The notes beneath the pieces were generated by a model. That model was not told the origin of the DNA and searched no databases. It worked only from the letters and a program-made list of their open reading frames with translations. A stretch of 64,000 bases of DNA from Impatiens glandulifera (lineage: Eukaryota > Streptophyta > Magnoliopsida > Ericales > Balsaminaceae): contig NC_061863.1 in NCBI RefSeq assembly GCF_907164915.1, forward strand, positions 41,699,382-41,763,381, read 5' to 3'. Each line of letters opens with the position of its first letter. Positions within the stretch are counted from its first letter, which is position 1. A program made the position numbers and the translations under genes. This document shows positions 50,234 to 61,142 of the stretch, piece after piece.

Positions 50234-51846
50234 TTTTTTTATTTTTAATTAATTTTTTCAATTAGAATTTATTTATTATAATAATTAATCTTAATTTAGT
50301 TTAAACCTTTTCTTTTGGGATTATTGTGAATTTAAAAATTCAAAATATTATTTTAAAATTATAAATATTATTATAAATTGGGATATGTCAAATTTATATA
50401 GTTATATAAGTTATTACATGATTTGTTTTAAATTATTACATAATCAAATATGATTTTATACTTTCTAATTTATCATATCACTCAAATAATTAATCAAAAT
50501 ATTAAAATAATTACTATTTTTTATATAAAAAATATTTATCATTATTTGTTAATACCTTTTATAATTATTTATATAAAAAACATACTTTCTCAAATTAATG
50601 CTTATACAAAAAATTTAAAATAATTTAGATTTATTCTAGTACCCTTAACCTATAAGTAGTCTTTTGTTTAAAATGTCTTATTCTAATTTTCAATCACAAC
50701 ATTTATTAAATTAAAATACTTTTTATTTATTTAAATAGTTTTATTATGTAATTATCATTAATAAATAAATATTTTTTTTTTATCAAAATTAGAACAACGC
50801 ATTAGTGTCTGCATTATCTCGTAATTATAAAAAGGTGACATGGACAGAGAATAAGTAAATATATATTATTTATGACAAAAATGAATTTTATTTTTAAATA
50901 AAGAATTATGTGGAGGAAAATGCCCAACAACTTTTCGGAAATATTCAAAGCAGAAAAACAGAAAAGTATTTAAAGTGATCCCAATAAAAACAAATAATTT
51001 CTAATTTAACTAATTATAGTTTAATCCAAACAAATTATATTTCTCTTAAAAAAATGATTAATTATTGTATTTCATTTTTTTTAATAATGTTAGTATTTTC
51101 TATTACTATGTTAGTAAAAATATATATAATAATAAAATATAATTTTTATAAAAAAATTAAAAATATTTTATTTAATAAATTAAATAATATTATTAATAAT
51201 AAAAAATAAAATGATATTTGATTTTATTTATCTTGGTAGCGGGTAAATCCCAAAGACACGTTCTTAGATAGAGTAAAAATTTATTTTAGTAATTTTATTC
51301 CTTCTTAATTAAAATATATATTTTAAATAAATTAAACAATCTGATAGTGAGAGAGATTCCCATTATATTTGTTTTGGCTTTATTTGAATTTAAATGAGGT
51401 ATAGTCTTTTGTTTTGTGGCTTTATTGGGTTCTCTCCTATTATATTTGGTTTTGCTTTATTTTAATTTAAATGAGCTTTAGTCTCTCCTTTCATTAATAA
51501 CAATTAATAAACTAATAAAAAAATAACAAGTACTTTTAATACACTCATTATTTATCTCATTAGAACTTAAGGTTAAAAACACATATTTTGTTTGTATAAT
51601 TGACATGTACATTTTAAATTCATAAAATATTGTCATAATTACTATTATTAATAAGGAAAAAAGCTCACTAATTAAAATAAGGAAAAAAGCTCACTAATTT
51701 TGTATTAAAATAAAATACTTTAAAAATAATTAAAAATAGAATTGAAAATTGTATAAGATATTGACTTAGATCAATAATTATTTAATTTATGTTAACTGAG
51801 TTAAATTAAAAATAAAAAGTCTTAGGTTTACGGTATCAACATACCA
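50234..51846. repeat. 1.6-kb duplicated block, copy 2
   Basis: Nearly identical to 34201-35808, direct orientation. Similarity ends exactly where the GC-richer right-hand module begins (after CAACATACC). Confidence 0.9.
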
Positions 51847-52055
51847 GTTCAGATCTTCTGCTACCGATTGCCGTGTTCCCCTGTGGCGGACCAATCAGAT
51901 TGCAGCATTATTATTTTAATAATAAATCAATCTGGGCAGGAGACGGAGGGAGGGAGAATCCAGAATCCGGGTTTAGGCCCGGGTTCACACCAGACGCCGT
52001 TAACGGAAGCGCCTGTTAACGCCAGGAAATAATATAATATTCATATGATAAACAG
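51847..52055. other. GC-richer left edge of the right-hand module
   Basis: Starts AGTTCAGATCTTCTGCTACC, with a G/C-rich stretch to 52020 containing ACGCCGTTAACGG and GTTAACGCC. No ORF or known terminal repeat is recognised. It marks an abrupt change in composition. Confidence 0.4.
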
Positions 52056-52960
52056 ATAAGATATCTTCGCTCCGGGACCGTGTCAGAGGGGAGGGTGAGA
52101 TACGATGGGAGCGAAGATGTACACGCCCGTTTCACTGACCCTCATGTAAACCCCCTATACCCACCCATGAGAAGACCGCCTGCCGTTCATGAAAATAAAC
52201 TTACACGTCTATGTAAAGACCAAATTGACAGGGATATTATATTTACGTTTATTAAATATTAATTTAATTTATTAAAAAACACATGCAGCGATATAATATT
52301 CGCTTCAATTAATTCAATCTTTTTTTTTTCAAGGAATTTTTATTTAATTTTTTTATTTAATTTTTTTTTGCCTCGAGACTCTCTGGAGCGAAGATATATT
52401 TGCTTCAATTAATTTTAATAAAAACCTCATGTAAAACCCCCCTACCCACCCATGTAAAGACCGCTTGCCTACCATGTAAAGACACTTACCAGTTTATGTA
52501 AAGACCAAAATGACATGGATTTTATATTTCCGTTTATTAAATATTAATTCAATTAATTGAAGATGACATGCCGCAACCGAACAATTCTTCGCCTCAATTA
52601 CCGGCTCGATTTTTTTTCCTCTTTTTTTTTTTCCGTTTATTAATAAATGTTAATTTAATTAATTTAAATTGACAATCAGTAAACGACCAAATATTCGCTT
52701 CAATTTTGTTTTTCGAGTAGACGATTGAAAGCGAAGATTTCTTCTTTTCAAATATTTTTAGCCTGACGTTCATGTAAAACCACCTCCCCTCCCATGAGAA
52801 GCCAACTTGCCTGTCATGTAAATTCACTTACCCGTGCATTTACATTCCGCGAATAAATCTTCGCTTCTATGAATAGTTTTTATTTTCCATTTAATTTTAT
52901 TATTATTTTTTGAATTTACGATATCGAACGAATATTTATTCGCTTCCATGACTAGTTGAT
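52056..52960. repeat. Palindrome and ATGTAAAGACC-ladder units upstream of the Ulp1-type gene
   Basis: Three to four diverged units of about 270-330 bp. Each holds (i) CGAA/TTCG imperfect palindromes (GCGATATAATATTCGCTTC at 52288, AGCGAAGATATATTTGCTTC at 52386, GCGAATAAATCTTCGC at 52849, CGAATATTTATTCG at 52930), (ii) a ladder of CATGTAAA(A/G)ACC-like words about 22 bp apart (52143-52230, 52430-52515, 52768-52840), and (iii) TTATTAAATATTAATT(T/C)AATT. They lie in the promoter region of the gene at 53117. Relatives occur at 60300-60480, 61500-61710 and 62045-62235. Confidence 0.75.
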
Positions 52961-53116
52961 ATAATTTCAATTTCCCGCTACAAGCCGACTCTCCCTCAAT
53001 TTCATTTTCATAAGCAACTGTTCATATTCTTCTCTCTCTATCTCCCGGCGATAATCCAAACACTGAACGTCGAAACCCTAGATATTTCGTTTATACTACA
53101 AGGATTTCTTCTGAAC

Positions 53117-56100
53117 ATGTCGGGTAACCAAGGCAACAACATGGAAGTGGATCATCCCATCGACTCCCGAGAGGTCGTCTTGCAAGTTTGTAGGAGCATA
53201 AACGAAACCGAAACTGCACCCACTCCGGCATCCAACGTCAATCCCAGCAATAAACCAGAGAGGTATGTTAATCTTATTGTGTTTATACTAATTTTACACA
53301 TGTTTATTCAATTTATTTCGTATAATACTGATTTATGCTATCCCACCAAAATTAATGACTTCGAGGACATATGAAAGGAAGAGGAAGAGAAATCCGAAGA
53401 CGAATACTAAGTCTTCATCGACTGCTGAATCAGTTTCCACAGTTGCTGTCGAAGCTACTGATGTTGCTGCAGGTACTGATGAGATTTTACCACCACCTGT
53501 TCCCCCTAAAAAAAAACCAAAGTTATTCCTACATCCACTCCAACAGTCGATGAAGAGTTACCAGAACCACCCCCAGAAACCACTAATATTTCTCCGTCTA
53601 CTACCCCATTCGATGAAGAGTTTCCCCCATCTCCCCAAAAAACCCAAACCATCAAGAAACGTAAACTGACATTTCTAACCAGATCATCACCTCATGGCCT
53701 CGCTCAACTCATTCCTAAATTGAGCGTAGAACAGAGGGAAGCCATGAAGGAAATCGGGTTTGGTTCTCTTCTTACAATGGGCGTCTCCAAGTGCCAGGCT
53801 CATTTTTCCAGACACGTAATCCAATGTTTTGACCCGGATAAGAGTTCTCTGGTATTGTCCAACGGTGATGAGATCCGTATCGATGAAGATCTCGTACAGC
53901 TCGTGATGAACCTCCCTAGAGGGGCAATGAACGTAGTCGAGTCCGTTGGGTTGGACAAGACTAAGGACCCTGATTATTTTAATTTCTTGAGGGATTGGAA
54001 GACCAGATGGACCGGTGAAGACTCAAAAGCTCCCGAAACACTTTCTATGATCCCCAAGATATTAAGTAACACAAGTGCAGACAACGATTTCAAAATAGAC
54101 TTCGTTGTCTTTGTTGTCTCAAATTTTTTATGTCCTGTTCAAAATTCACGAGCCAGGTAAACATGTATTCAAACCTATTATATATCTAATTGTATTTGTG
54201 AATACTGACAAATGTATTTTTTTCATTTCAGGTTCAAAATTCTCAAATCCTTAATGGAGGTTGATAACATAAAGGAACTGAACTGGTGCCACTTTACACT
54301 ACAACGATTGGTTGACAGTGTAAGAAGTTGGAAAGAAAAAGCAAGTAAAGATAAAAATCCATATTTCGATGGACCTATAACCCTTTTATCGGTAAGTATT
54401 GTTGCCTCTCTTATATATGATTTATAGATATGTAATATTTTCTAACATGTTTCCCACTCCTTTACTCCAGATTTGCTACCTAGATGGTGTTTTTGTGGAA
54501 GGTGAACGTATCCCCTACGAAAGAAAATTTCCAATTATCTCCTGTTGGGATGACGTCAGCGTGTTAGAGTTTACCAACTTAGAAGTTCGTGCCGGTGGTT
54601 TTGGGCTGGGCAGGGCAAGGGCGCGCCTAGCAGTTAGACAACCCGAGAATCCAGTTGACTCGGTTGAAGTAAAAGAAGACGATAATGAGGTATGTGGAAA
54701 CTATAAATTGACTCCCATTGTTCTTTATTATCCTGTTTTCAAGATTAATGATCTCTGTTTTTCATAATGTACAGATGTTGACATCCAAAATCCTGCAAAC
54801 TTTTAAAGATACAGCCCAACAGCTGAATTACCTATCAGGGGAGTTGGAGAAACGCAACATCGATCCGAAGCCCTTTTTTGAGGCCGGTTTCCTGAACCTC
54901 AGAGAGTCTGAAGGGTTCATGAAACACTTGAAGGTGGTGATCGATGGTCCGGTTCATGTAGGTGTGGAAGATCCTACAAGGGAGGCACTTGTGGACACTT
55001 TACAGTGTGCGGGCTTGAAAGTCAATAGTCCCCGGGTTGATTACACATGTGAGACTGCATTGGAGGACCATGCAGACAATCCAACAACACGGGTTGAACA
55101 GAATGATTTAGAGGATGCAGTTATGCCCCATCAAGAAAATCGTTCAGATCACGTGGAACCGAATGATCTCGATGATGCAGTTCTGCACAATGAAGATCAG
55201 TCACTCCCTGTTCAAACGAAAGATGTTGAGGATGTAGGTCATGACATTGACGATGAATCACTCCTTGTTGAACAGGAAGTTGTACAGGCTGCATTTCAGC
55301 CCATTCAAGCCAAGTCACCCCCTTTTCAACCGGACGAACCTGAGGATGCAGTTATGCCCCATCAAGAAAATCGTTCGGATCACGTGGAACCGAATGATCT
55401 CGATGATGCAGTTCTGCACAATGAAGATCAGTCACTCCCTGTTCAACCGAAAGATGTTGAGGATGTAGGTCATGACATTGACGATGAATCACTCCTTGTT
55501 GAACAGGAAGATGTACAGGCTGCATTTCAGCCCATTCAAGCCAAGTCACCCCCTTTTCAACCGGACGAACCTGAGGATGCAGTTCTTCCCAACAAAGATG
55601 CCTCACCCCGTGTTGAACCAACTGATCATGAGGGCGAAGTCAAGGAACCGAATGAGGTACCCCCAGTGCAGACACCCACTCTTGAAGACGATGATCAGGG
55701 TGAAGGGAAGGAACCGGTTGAGGAACCCAAAGCGCAGCATGTTGAACCAAATGATCAGGGTGAAGGGAAGGAACATGTTGCGGAACCCAAAGCTCAGTCT
55801 GTTGCACCAAATGATCAGGTTAAAGGCAAGGAAAAGGTTGAGGCTTCTAATGCCGTTGAATCTTCTGAAGATGAAGATGAAGGTGATGGGGGGGATGCAT
55901 CAACATTAGAGAATATCCTAAGAGGAAGATCACGAAAATTCCTGTGCACCTTCGATCCCCCTACATGCAACAGGTTGCAGATATGTTGGACCACAACATA
56001 ACCAACAAGGAACAGAGATTAGCCGATTTTGTGTTCGATGAAGACCTGCCTCCAATGTAAGTTACCTCTCATGCTTTTCGGAATTTCAAATATGAAATTA

Positions 56101-57089
56101 GTTAGTTATGGTCTTGTAAATGAATGTATTTTGCAGGGACGTTCTGTACGAAGGTGCACCGGGTAATATCACCCGTAAGCTATTTCAAACAGTGAAAATG
56201 GGTCGCGAAATTGCGAGCGAAGTTGTGGACGCTTGGTCCATAATTGTGCACTTCAAATGCCGTAGGTTGCCAAGGCATGAACCACGAATAATATGTTTTT
56301 CAACAATTTCACATGTAAGTGCTTCTCTTGTTTTGTTCTATGTATCCTTCAATGTTCATGACTTTGAGTCTCCACCCTTATTTTGCCGGTTAATCTGCAG
56401 TATGATAGGACCTTATTTTGTCAATCCCTTGAAGAAGACATGAGAAACTACCATGTCAAAAAAGAAGACATCATCTTCGCTGACCTGGTATGTACATATC
56501 CCTCAATTCCAAGTAACGAGACTGCCATAAAATAACAAATGTTTATGTTCTTTTTGCAGATATTCCTACCTGTCGTCACTTCTGGACATTTCTTTCTTGT
56601 ATGTGTGAATATTAAAGACTCCCAAATAAATGTCCTAGACAACTCCGGTCGTCCGCATAGAATGAAAATTTTGGACAAGTATGTCCAGTTGAGGAATCAA
56701 ATCGATAGTTTTTCGACTTTCTTGGAAAGGCAAGGCATACAAAGATTTGCAGAAAAGGTTAAGATGTACAAGATAACGGCCCCAAAGCTGCCTTGGCAAG
56801 ACCAAACAAACAAGACCGACTGCAGTGTATATTTAATGAGACATATGGAAACATATAGAGGAAAGATGAAGGGTTGGTCATGTGACATCAACGAAAATAA
56901 TGTGAGTGTTTTTTATATGTTATTCTATGACATTTAACAATTTTAAATGTTCTTATACTTTCTCTTGTTCTTTTGAAGGCCGACGAAGCTTTGAGTACAT
57001 TGAGGATAAAATATTTATACAGAATTCTTATGTCTGAGCACAATGTCAATAGGTTCAAGTTAAAGACTGCAATTAGATCAAGATATTAG
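53117..57089 (+). CDS. Nine-exon gene: conserved N-terminal domain, acidic repeats, C48/Ulp1-type protease
   Basis: Exons: 53117-53262, 53366-54156, 54232-54391, 54471-54689, 54775-56056, 56137-56314, 56401-56487, 56560-56901, 56979-57089. All introns are GT-AG and phases agree. The summed exons plus two missing bases make 1106 codons. Order: basic patch (ERKRKRNPK, about 50-60); conserved domain about 167-430 (LSVEQREAMKEIGFGSLL, DEIRIDEDLVQLVMNLPRG, a CYLDGV strand); acidic Glu/Asp/Pro region with 77-residue repeats (552-705); Ulp1-like core 867-1105. Catalytic His965 (SGHFF), Asp982 (VLDNS), Gln1037 and Cys1043 (QTNKTDCSVY) are all present, with spacing H-17-D and Q-6-C as in yeast Ulp1. 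Proteins of this layout are common in plants and often transposon-linked; they would be SUMO/ubiquitin-like proteases in the nucleus (inferred). Two homopolymer frameshifts (53508-53516, 55888-55894) break the frame as given. Confidence 0.85.
53508..53516 (+). other. A9 tract: frame break in exon 2
   Basis: The frame entering (PPPVPPKKKPK) and the frame leaving (VIPTSTPTVDEELPEPPPE) differ by one base and meet at this nine-A run. It may be an under-called homopolymer or a real mutation. Confidence 0.75.
55111..55572 (+). repeat. 231-bp coding tandem repeat (77 residues, two copies)
   Basis: Two in-frame units (55111-55341 and 55342-55572) are nearly identical. Each encodes EDAVMPHQENRSDHVEPNDL, a DIDDESLLVEQE segment and QPIQAKSPPFQPDEP. 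A third, diverged start follows at 55573 (EDAVLPNKD). Later shorter EGKE.VEEPKAQ repeats extend to about 55850. Confidence 0.9.
55888..55894 (+). other. G7 tract: likely second frame break in exon 5
   Basis: Upstream the frame reads ..DEDEGDGGDASTLENI; downstream the conserved frame (KIPVHLRSPYMQQ, 55935 onward) is offset by one base. The G7 run is the likeliest site, though the shift could lie anywhere up to about 55925. Confidence 0.55.
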
Positions 57090-57479
57090 GGTTTTGTATG
57101 TGTTATACGGAATTATACTTGTACAGTAATTCTTATGTTCACACAGGTCAATTGACCTATTTTTAATGTATGGATGTTTGATATTGATTTATAACTTATA
57201 ATGCAATTCAGATCTTAATGTATGGAAGGCAGTTCAGATCTTAATGTATGGAGTTATAATGAATTGCTTATAATGTATTGATGTTTGATATGTCTTCTTG
57301 TACACATATTTGTGAAATCCTAAACGATGTTATTTTCTTAACTGTATCTTTTAATATTCTTAAACGAAGATATATTCTTAACATGATGAAACTGATAAAC
57401 TTGCAACCGTAATATTGACATGATGACCACCTCTTGAAACGGAATTATCTTGTTATGTCTTCTTGTGGCCCTCTTCTTA

Positions 57480-58050
57480 ACTATCAATTTTCAAATTCCT
57501 AAACGAAGATATCTTCTTATGTTCCTTTGTGCAATCCTTATTTTGAAAATCAGAGACGAAGATATCTTCTTCAATATATGTTTGCAAATTACTAAACGAA
57601 GATATCTTCTTCACTATATATTTTGAAATTCCTAAACGAATATATCTTCTTAATTTATTTTGGGGTACAGTCGATATTTCGAAACTAGGAGACGAAGATA
57701 TCTTCTTCAATATATGTTTGCAAATTACTAAACGAAGATATCTTCTTCACTATATATTTTGAAATTCCTAAACGAATATATCTTCTTAATTTATTTTGGG
57801 GTACAGTCGATATTTCGAAACTAGGAGACGAAGATATCTTCTTCAATATATGTTTTCAAATTCCTAAACGAAGATATCTTCTTCACTATATATTTTGAAA
57901 TTCCTAAACGAATATATCTTCTTAATTTATTTTGGGGTACAGTCGATATTTCGAAACTAGGAGACGAAGATATCTTCTTCAATATATGTTTTCAAATTCC
58001 TAGACGAATATATATTCGTATTGACAAGAACTAAAAAATATAATACGAAG
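57480..58050. repeat. 136-bp satellite with AAGATATCTT palindromes
   Basis: TGGGGTACAGTCGATATTTC occurs at 57661, 57797 and 57933, an exact 136-bp period. Within each unit AACGAAGATATCTTCTT or its AACGAATATATCTTCTT variant recurs every 40-50 bp. Diverged units reach back to about 57480 and forward to AATACGAAGATATCTTCACA at 58040. It sits between the Ulp1-type gene and the DUF7745-like gene. The minus-strand 77-aa frame is a repeat artefact. Confidence 0.9.
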
Positions 58051-58153
58051 ATATCTTCACAGCATGTAATGCACCTACCGGAGTTATGTATTGATGTGAA
58101 TTCAAGAATGAAAACTCATTTATTACTTCAACTACTGATGTATCAACTTCATC

Positions 58154-58218
58154 ACTCTCATACCCTCACTCTCACTCTCACTCTCACACTCCACTCTCAC
58201 TCTCACCTCTCTCTCTAT
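58154..58218 (+). promoter_or_regulatory. CT-rich repeat in the 5' leader
   Basis: CTCACTCTCACTCTCACTCT-type pyrimidine repeats end about 70 bp before the ATG at 58291. Pyrimidine-rich 5' leaders are common in expressed plant genes, so this fits a transcribed leader; not proof. Confidence 0.4.
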
Positions 58219-58290
58219 TTTGACTCTTTCCTTCCCAAATCTCTATCTACCGGTGTCTTTCCTTCATTCCTTTAGCGTAAAACTCGTAAG

Positions 58291-59457
58291 ATGGATGTAG
58301 AGATTGACCCAGACATGCTTGTTTTATCGCAGCAACAGTTGGAGCGATACTTAAGTCTGATCAACGATGACCCTGTCCCTTTTAGTGTCTATCATGTAGA
58401 TGAGATTCTTCCTCTATTACGAATAAACGTTAATGACGGACTGATGGCCCACATGCAAAGCAGATGGAATACGGACTCTCGTTCTTTTGTTATTGGGGAA
58501 ATGCACATATGCCCGACGCTAGAGGACTTTGCTTCAATCCTTAGGTGTGGTAGTCTTGCACTCATGATCTTGCCTGTCCATCAAGATCCTCATATGGCCG
58601 CCCACATTTGTGACAGCTTCTATGGATGTACAATGTTTGATGCTCTTTTGTTTACCCTCCAACATGGATTTCTGAATATGACAAACATAGACGAGTACAT
58701 TTGGCGTGTCCAGGGAGCTGAGAGGACCATCAACCACACACAAAGCAAACTGATCATGCTTGTGGTTCTGGCTCATTTTTTTTTATGTCCGGCTGCAGGA
58801 CGACGGCCTTCGGAAAGGATCCTGCAGGTAGTTCCTGCACTGATGGGAAACGCCCCAAACCTGGCTAGCCTGGTACTTGCTGAGACATTAATTGGTCTTA
58901 ACGAATTTGTTCCCGAGGAAAACAACTATTCTCGCCGTGGATCACCTTTGATTCTATACCTCTGGTTGTTAGACAAGTTGCATTGGTTGCCCCGTCCTTC
59001 AATTCCCTACACTTCCTTTGCCAATCTACAAGTGCAAAGGGTCAATGGACTCGTGCCTCCGAATTTTATTTCGGATATTCACCCAATTAGGTTCATTGTT
59101 CCGTGGTATCTGTTTACTGAAATGATGTACGAGATGAGGGGTTCTCCATTCATCATTTTGTTGGGCCTTGAGGGAACTACCTCCTACTGCACAACTGTCA
59201 TATACAGACAATTTGGCCTACGGAATCCCCTACCTTCAAATGGACACAATCCTCCGGAGGACTTCATGTTTACTCCTCACCATCTTTACTTTGAGTACGC
59301 ATCAATAATTGAAAATTCTTTGACGGTTTTCATCCCCAACCGATGGATCAATGCTGTGAACGAAGCCATTCAGCTATACATTCCACCCGTCATCGAACAT
59401 GAGGTCGTGTCGCTGACAGGACCGATAGACGAGTCATCCTCTCATGAATCAGACTAG
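58291..59457 (+). CDS. Intact intronless DUF7745-like protein
   Basis: A single open frame of 388 residues, ATG in AAGATGG context, stop TAG. Conserved pieces: LPLLRINVNDGLMAHMQSRW (40-59), PTLEDFASIL (75-84), LIMLVVLAHFFLCPAAG (154-170), LVLAETLIGLN (194-204), RRGSPLILYLWLLDKL (215-230), WYLFTEMMYEM (272-282), PFIILLGLEGTTSYCTTVIY (286-305). I match these from memory to the plant DUF7745 family, and directly to the broken ORF1 of the two Ogre-like elements here. No catalytic motif, transmembrane segment or signal peptide is evident; function unknown. It is free of LTRs, gag and pol, has a CT-rich leader, and lies 1.2 kb after the Ulp1-type gene on the same strand. It could be a domesticated ORF1 or cargo of a large transposon. 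Confidence 0.85.
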   Translation: MDVEIDPDMLVLSQQQLERYLSLINDDPVPFSVYHVDEILPLLRINVNDGLMAHMQSRWNTDSRSFVIGEMHICPTLEDFASILRCGSLALMILPVHQDPHMAAHICDSFYGCTMFDALLFTLQHGFLNMTNIDEYIWRVQGAERTINHTQSKLIMLVVLAHFFLCPAAGRRPSERILQVVPALMGNAPNLASLVLAETLIGLNEFVPEENNYSRRGSPLILYLWLLDKLHWLPRPSIPYTSFANLQVQRVNGLVPPNFISDIHPIRFIVPWYLFTEMMYEMRGSPFIILLGLEGTTSYCTTVIYRQFGLRNPLPSNGHNPPEDFMFTPHHLYFEYASIIENSLTVFIPNRWINAVNEAIQLYIPPVIEHEVVSLTGPIDESSSHESD

Positions 59458-60016
59458 AGCTTCATTTGTATTGTTGAACAACTATATTGTTGGTTAATCT
59501 GTGCAGTACTTATGTAAACGGATTATGGAATGTTTTTGTGTATTCAACAATATTATGAAGTTATGTTTGATTATAGTCTGAAGTTATATTTTACATTATG
59601 TAGTTAGTTTATTCTGGAGTGATATAAATCGACTCATGGTCGTTATGTTTGATTCTTTGATTGCAATTTGGATGTCATGATCAATTCAAAGTATAATGTA
59701 AAACAACTGATCTGTTCATGTAAACCCCTTAGATTGATCCATCGATTGGTTGTTCGCTTCCTTACACAGTATCTAATCAGTAAATCGAACGGACATTTCT
59801 TCGCCTGTAAAACCCTTGAAAACGAAGATGATGTCGCATCCAATCTTTGAAGTTACATATTATTGTTGACACTTTCATGTCATACTCTATTCAATTTAAA
59901 AACGAAGAATCATTCGCCTGTAAGTTTCTATATTAAACACAACATTGTTACGAAACGACATACTATTCGCTTGATATTCATATTTGAGGTCGACCACATT
60001 GAACGAAAATGTATTG
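59458..60016. other. 3' flank of the DUF7745-like gene with CGAA palindromes
   Basis: No gene seen. Scattered motifs include AACGAAGATGATGTCG (59820), AACGAAGAATCATTCGCC (59902) and GAAACGACATACTATTCGCTTG (59953). The short frames on both strands near 59643-59850 overlap each other and are not supported. Confidence 0.5.
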
Positions 60017-60536
60017 AAATTATATTTCATCATTGAAAAAAGAAGTGTGTTTTCGTATAAAACCCTATAAAGAAATCATTTCATATCTATGGATTACTGT
60101 ATTAAGCCTGTCATGACATATCAAATCGTAACAGTGTGCAGTATTGTTGTCACATCACAAAAATTAATAAATATTATATTTTAATAAAGTTGCAAATTAT
60201 GTTTTTTTTTTAATTTTTAAACACATGAATTCATCTAATTATATATGAAAAAAAGCGAACATATATATTCGTGTTCAGTGAAAATTGCAAATTTTTAGGA
60301 ACTAATTTGAAGCGAATAAATCTTCGCTTGAATGAATTCTAAGTTGACGTACATGTGAAACACACAACCCCTACATGAGAAGACCCTTTACACCTGATGT
60401 AAGTACACCAACGCTTGTATGTGAAGACCAAAATGATGAATGAATGTGGGAGGAAAATACACGCCGCGAATAAATCTTCGCTACAAACAATTTTTCAATT
60501 TCTATCCGTTAATCACATTTCATTTTTATTTATAAT
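60017..60536 (+). repeat. 520-bp direct duplication, copy 1
   Basis: Aligns with 61764-62284 at high identity. Shared landmarks: AAACCCTATAAAGAAATCAT, ACAGTGTGCAGTATTGTTGT, and the block from GCGAATAAATCTTCGCTTGA to a second GCGAATAAATCTTCGCTAC. It contains three CGAA/TTCG palindromes and one ATGTAAAGACC-type ladder. Confidence 0.9.
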
Positions 60537-60851
60537 CGTTACACATCGAATCAGACCAAAACTTACATTTAAAATTATGGCAATGATATGACTTATGGGC
60601 AACGTATACTTAGCCAGAAGAGTAGATATGATAATACTATATTATTTTTAACAAATTCGTTATTTTATTAATGTTTAATGACATTTGCATGAAAATATAA
60701 ATAACAAATAATTATTATAATTCGACGTACAAATTTTCATTACAAGTTTCATAAATATTTCCCCGTTTCATAAACATTTTTACATTTTAACAATATTCAT
60801 CTGCATCTCCAGCTTCAAGGCATCTCCATTGAAGCAACCACAGCGGATCTC

Positions 60852-61142
60852 TCACGCATAACTGGGGTCATACACCTGTTGAGTTATCTCTTGAGATGTT
60901 TTCCATCCCAGGGAATCTCCCACAGTTGGCGCTTCCCACCAGCAGTGTACACGAATGATCTTCATTTGATCGGTAGTTTCTACTTGAGTTACCAAGCATT
61001 CGTGGTAACTGAAGATGTTTTCCACCAGTTGATCTTCATTGTACAAGTTTTCCATCACAGAGAATCTCCCAAATGATACATCCCAACAAACTATATGAAA
61101 AAAACACACACTCTCAACAAAAACGCTCAATAGATATTTCAT
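60852..61142 (-). CDS. Hypothetical small protein (96 aa)
   Basis: An open frame starting MKYLLSVFVESVCFFHIVCW, whose first 20 residues could be a signal peptide or a chance hydrophobic run, then a polar part with MENLYNEDQLVENIF and a tryptophan-rich VHCWWEAPTVGDSLGW. It is not recognised. It lies between the two copies of the 520-bp duplication in sequence less AT-rich than its surroundings. The plus-strand frame at 60879 is its shadow. The frame may equally be a fragment of a spliced gene or chance. Confidence 0.3.
   Translation of the reverse strand: MKYLLSVFVESVCFFHIVCWDVSFGRFSVMENLYNEDQLVENIFSYHECLVTQVETTDQMKIIRVHCWWEAPTVGDSLGWKTSQEITQQVYDPSYA

Noticed and set aside
54718..54774. Upstream ATG extending the exon-5 frame to 54718
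   Set aside because: This part is intron 4; a good acceptor (ATAATGTACAG) at 54774 joins in phase with exon 4.
55121..55909. Several 65-145-aa frames inside exon 5
   Set aside because: Shadow frames of the acidic repeat region of the Ulp1-type gene.
57477..57710. 77-aa minus-strand frame rich in KKISS
   Set aside because: Direct product of the 136-bp satellite.
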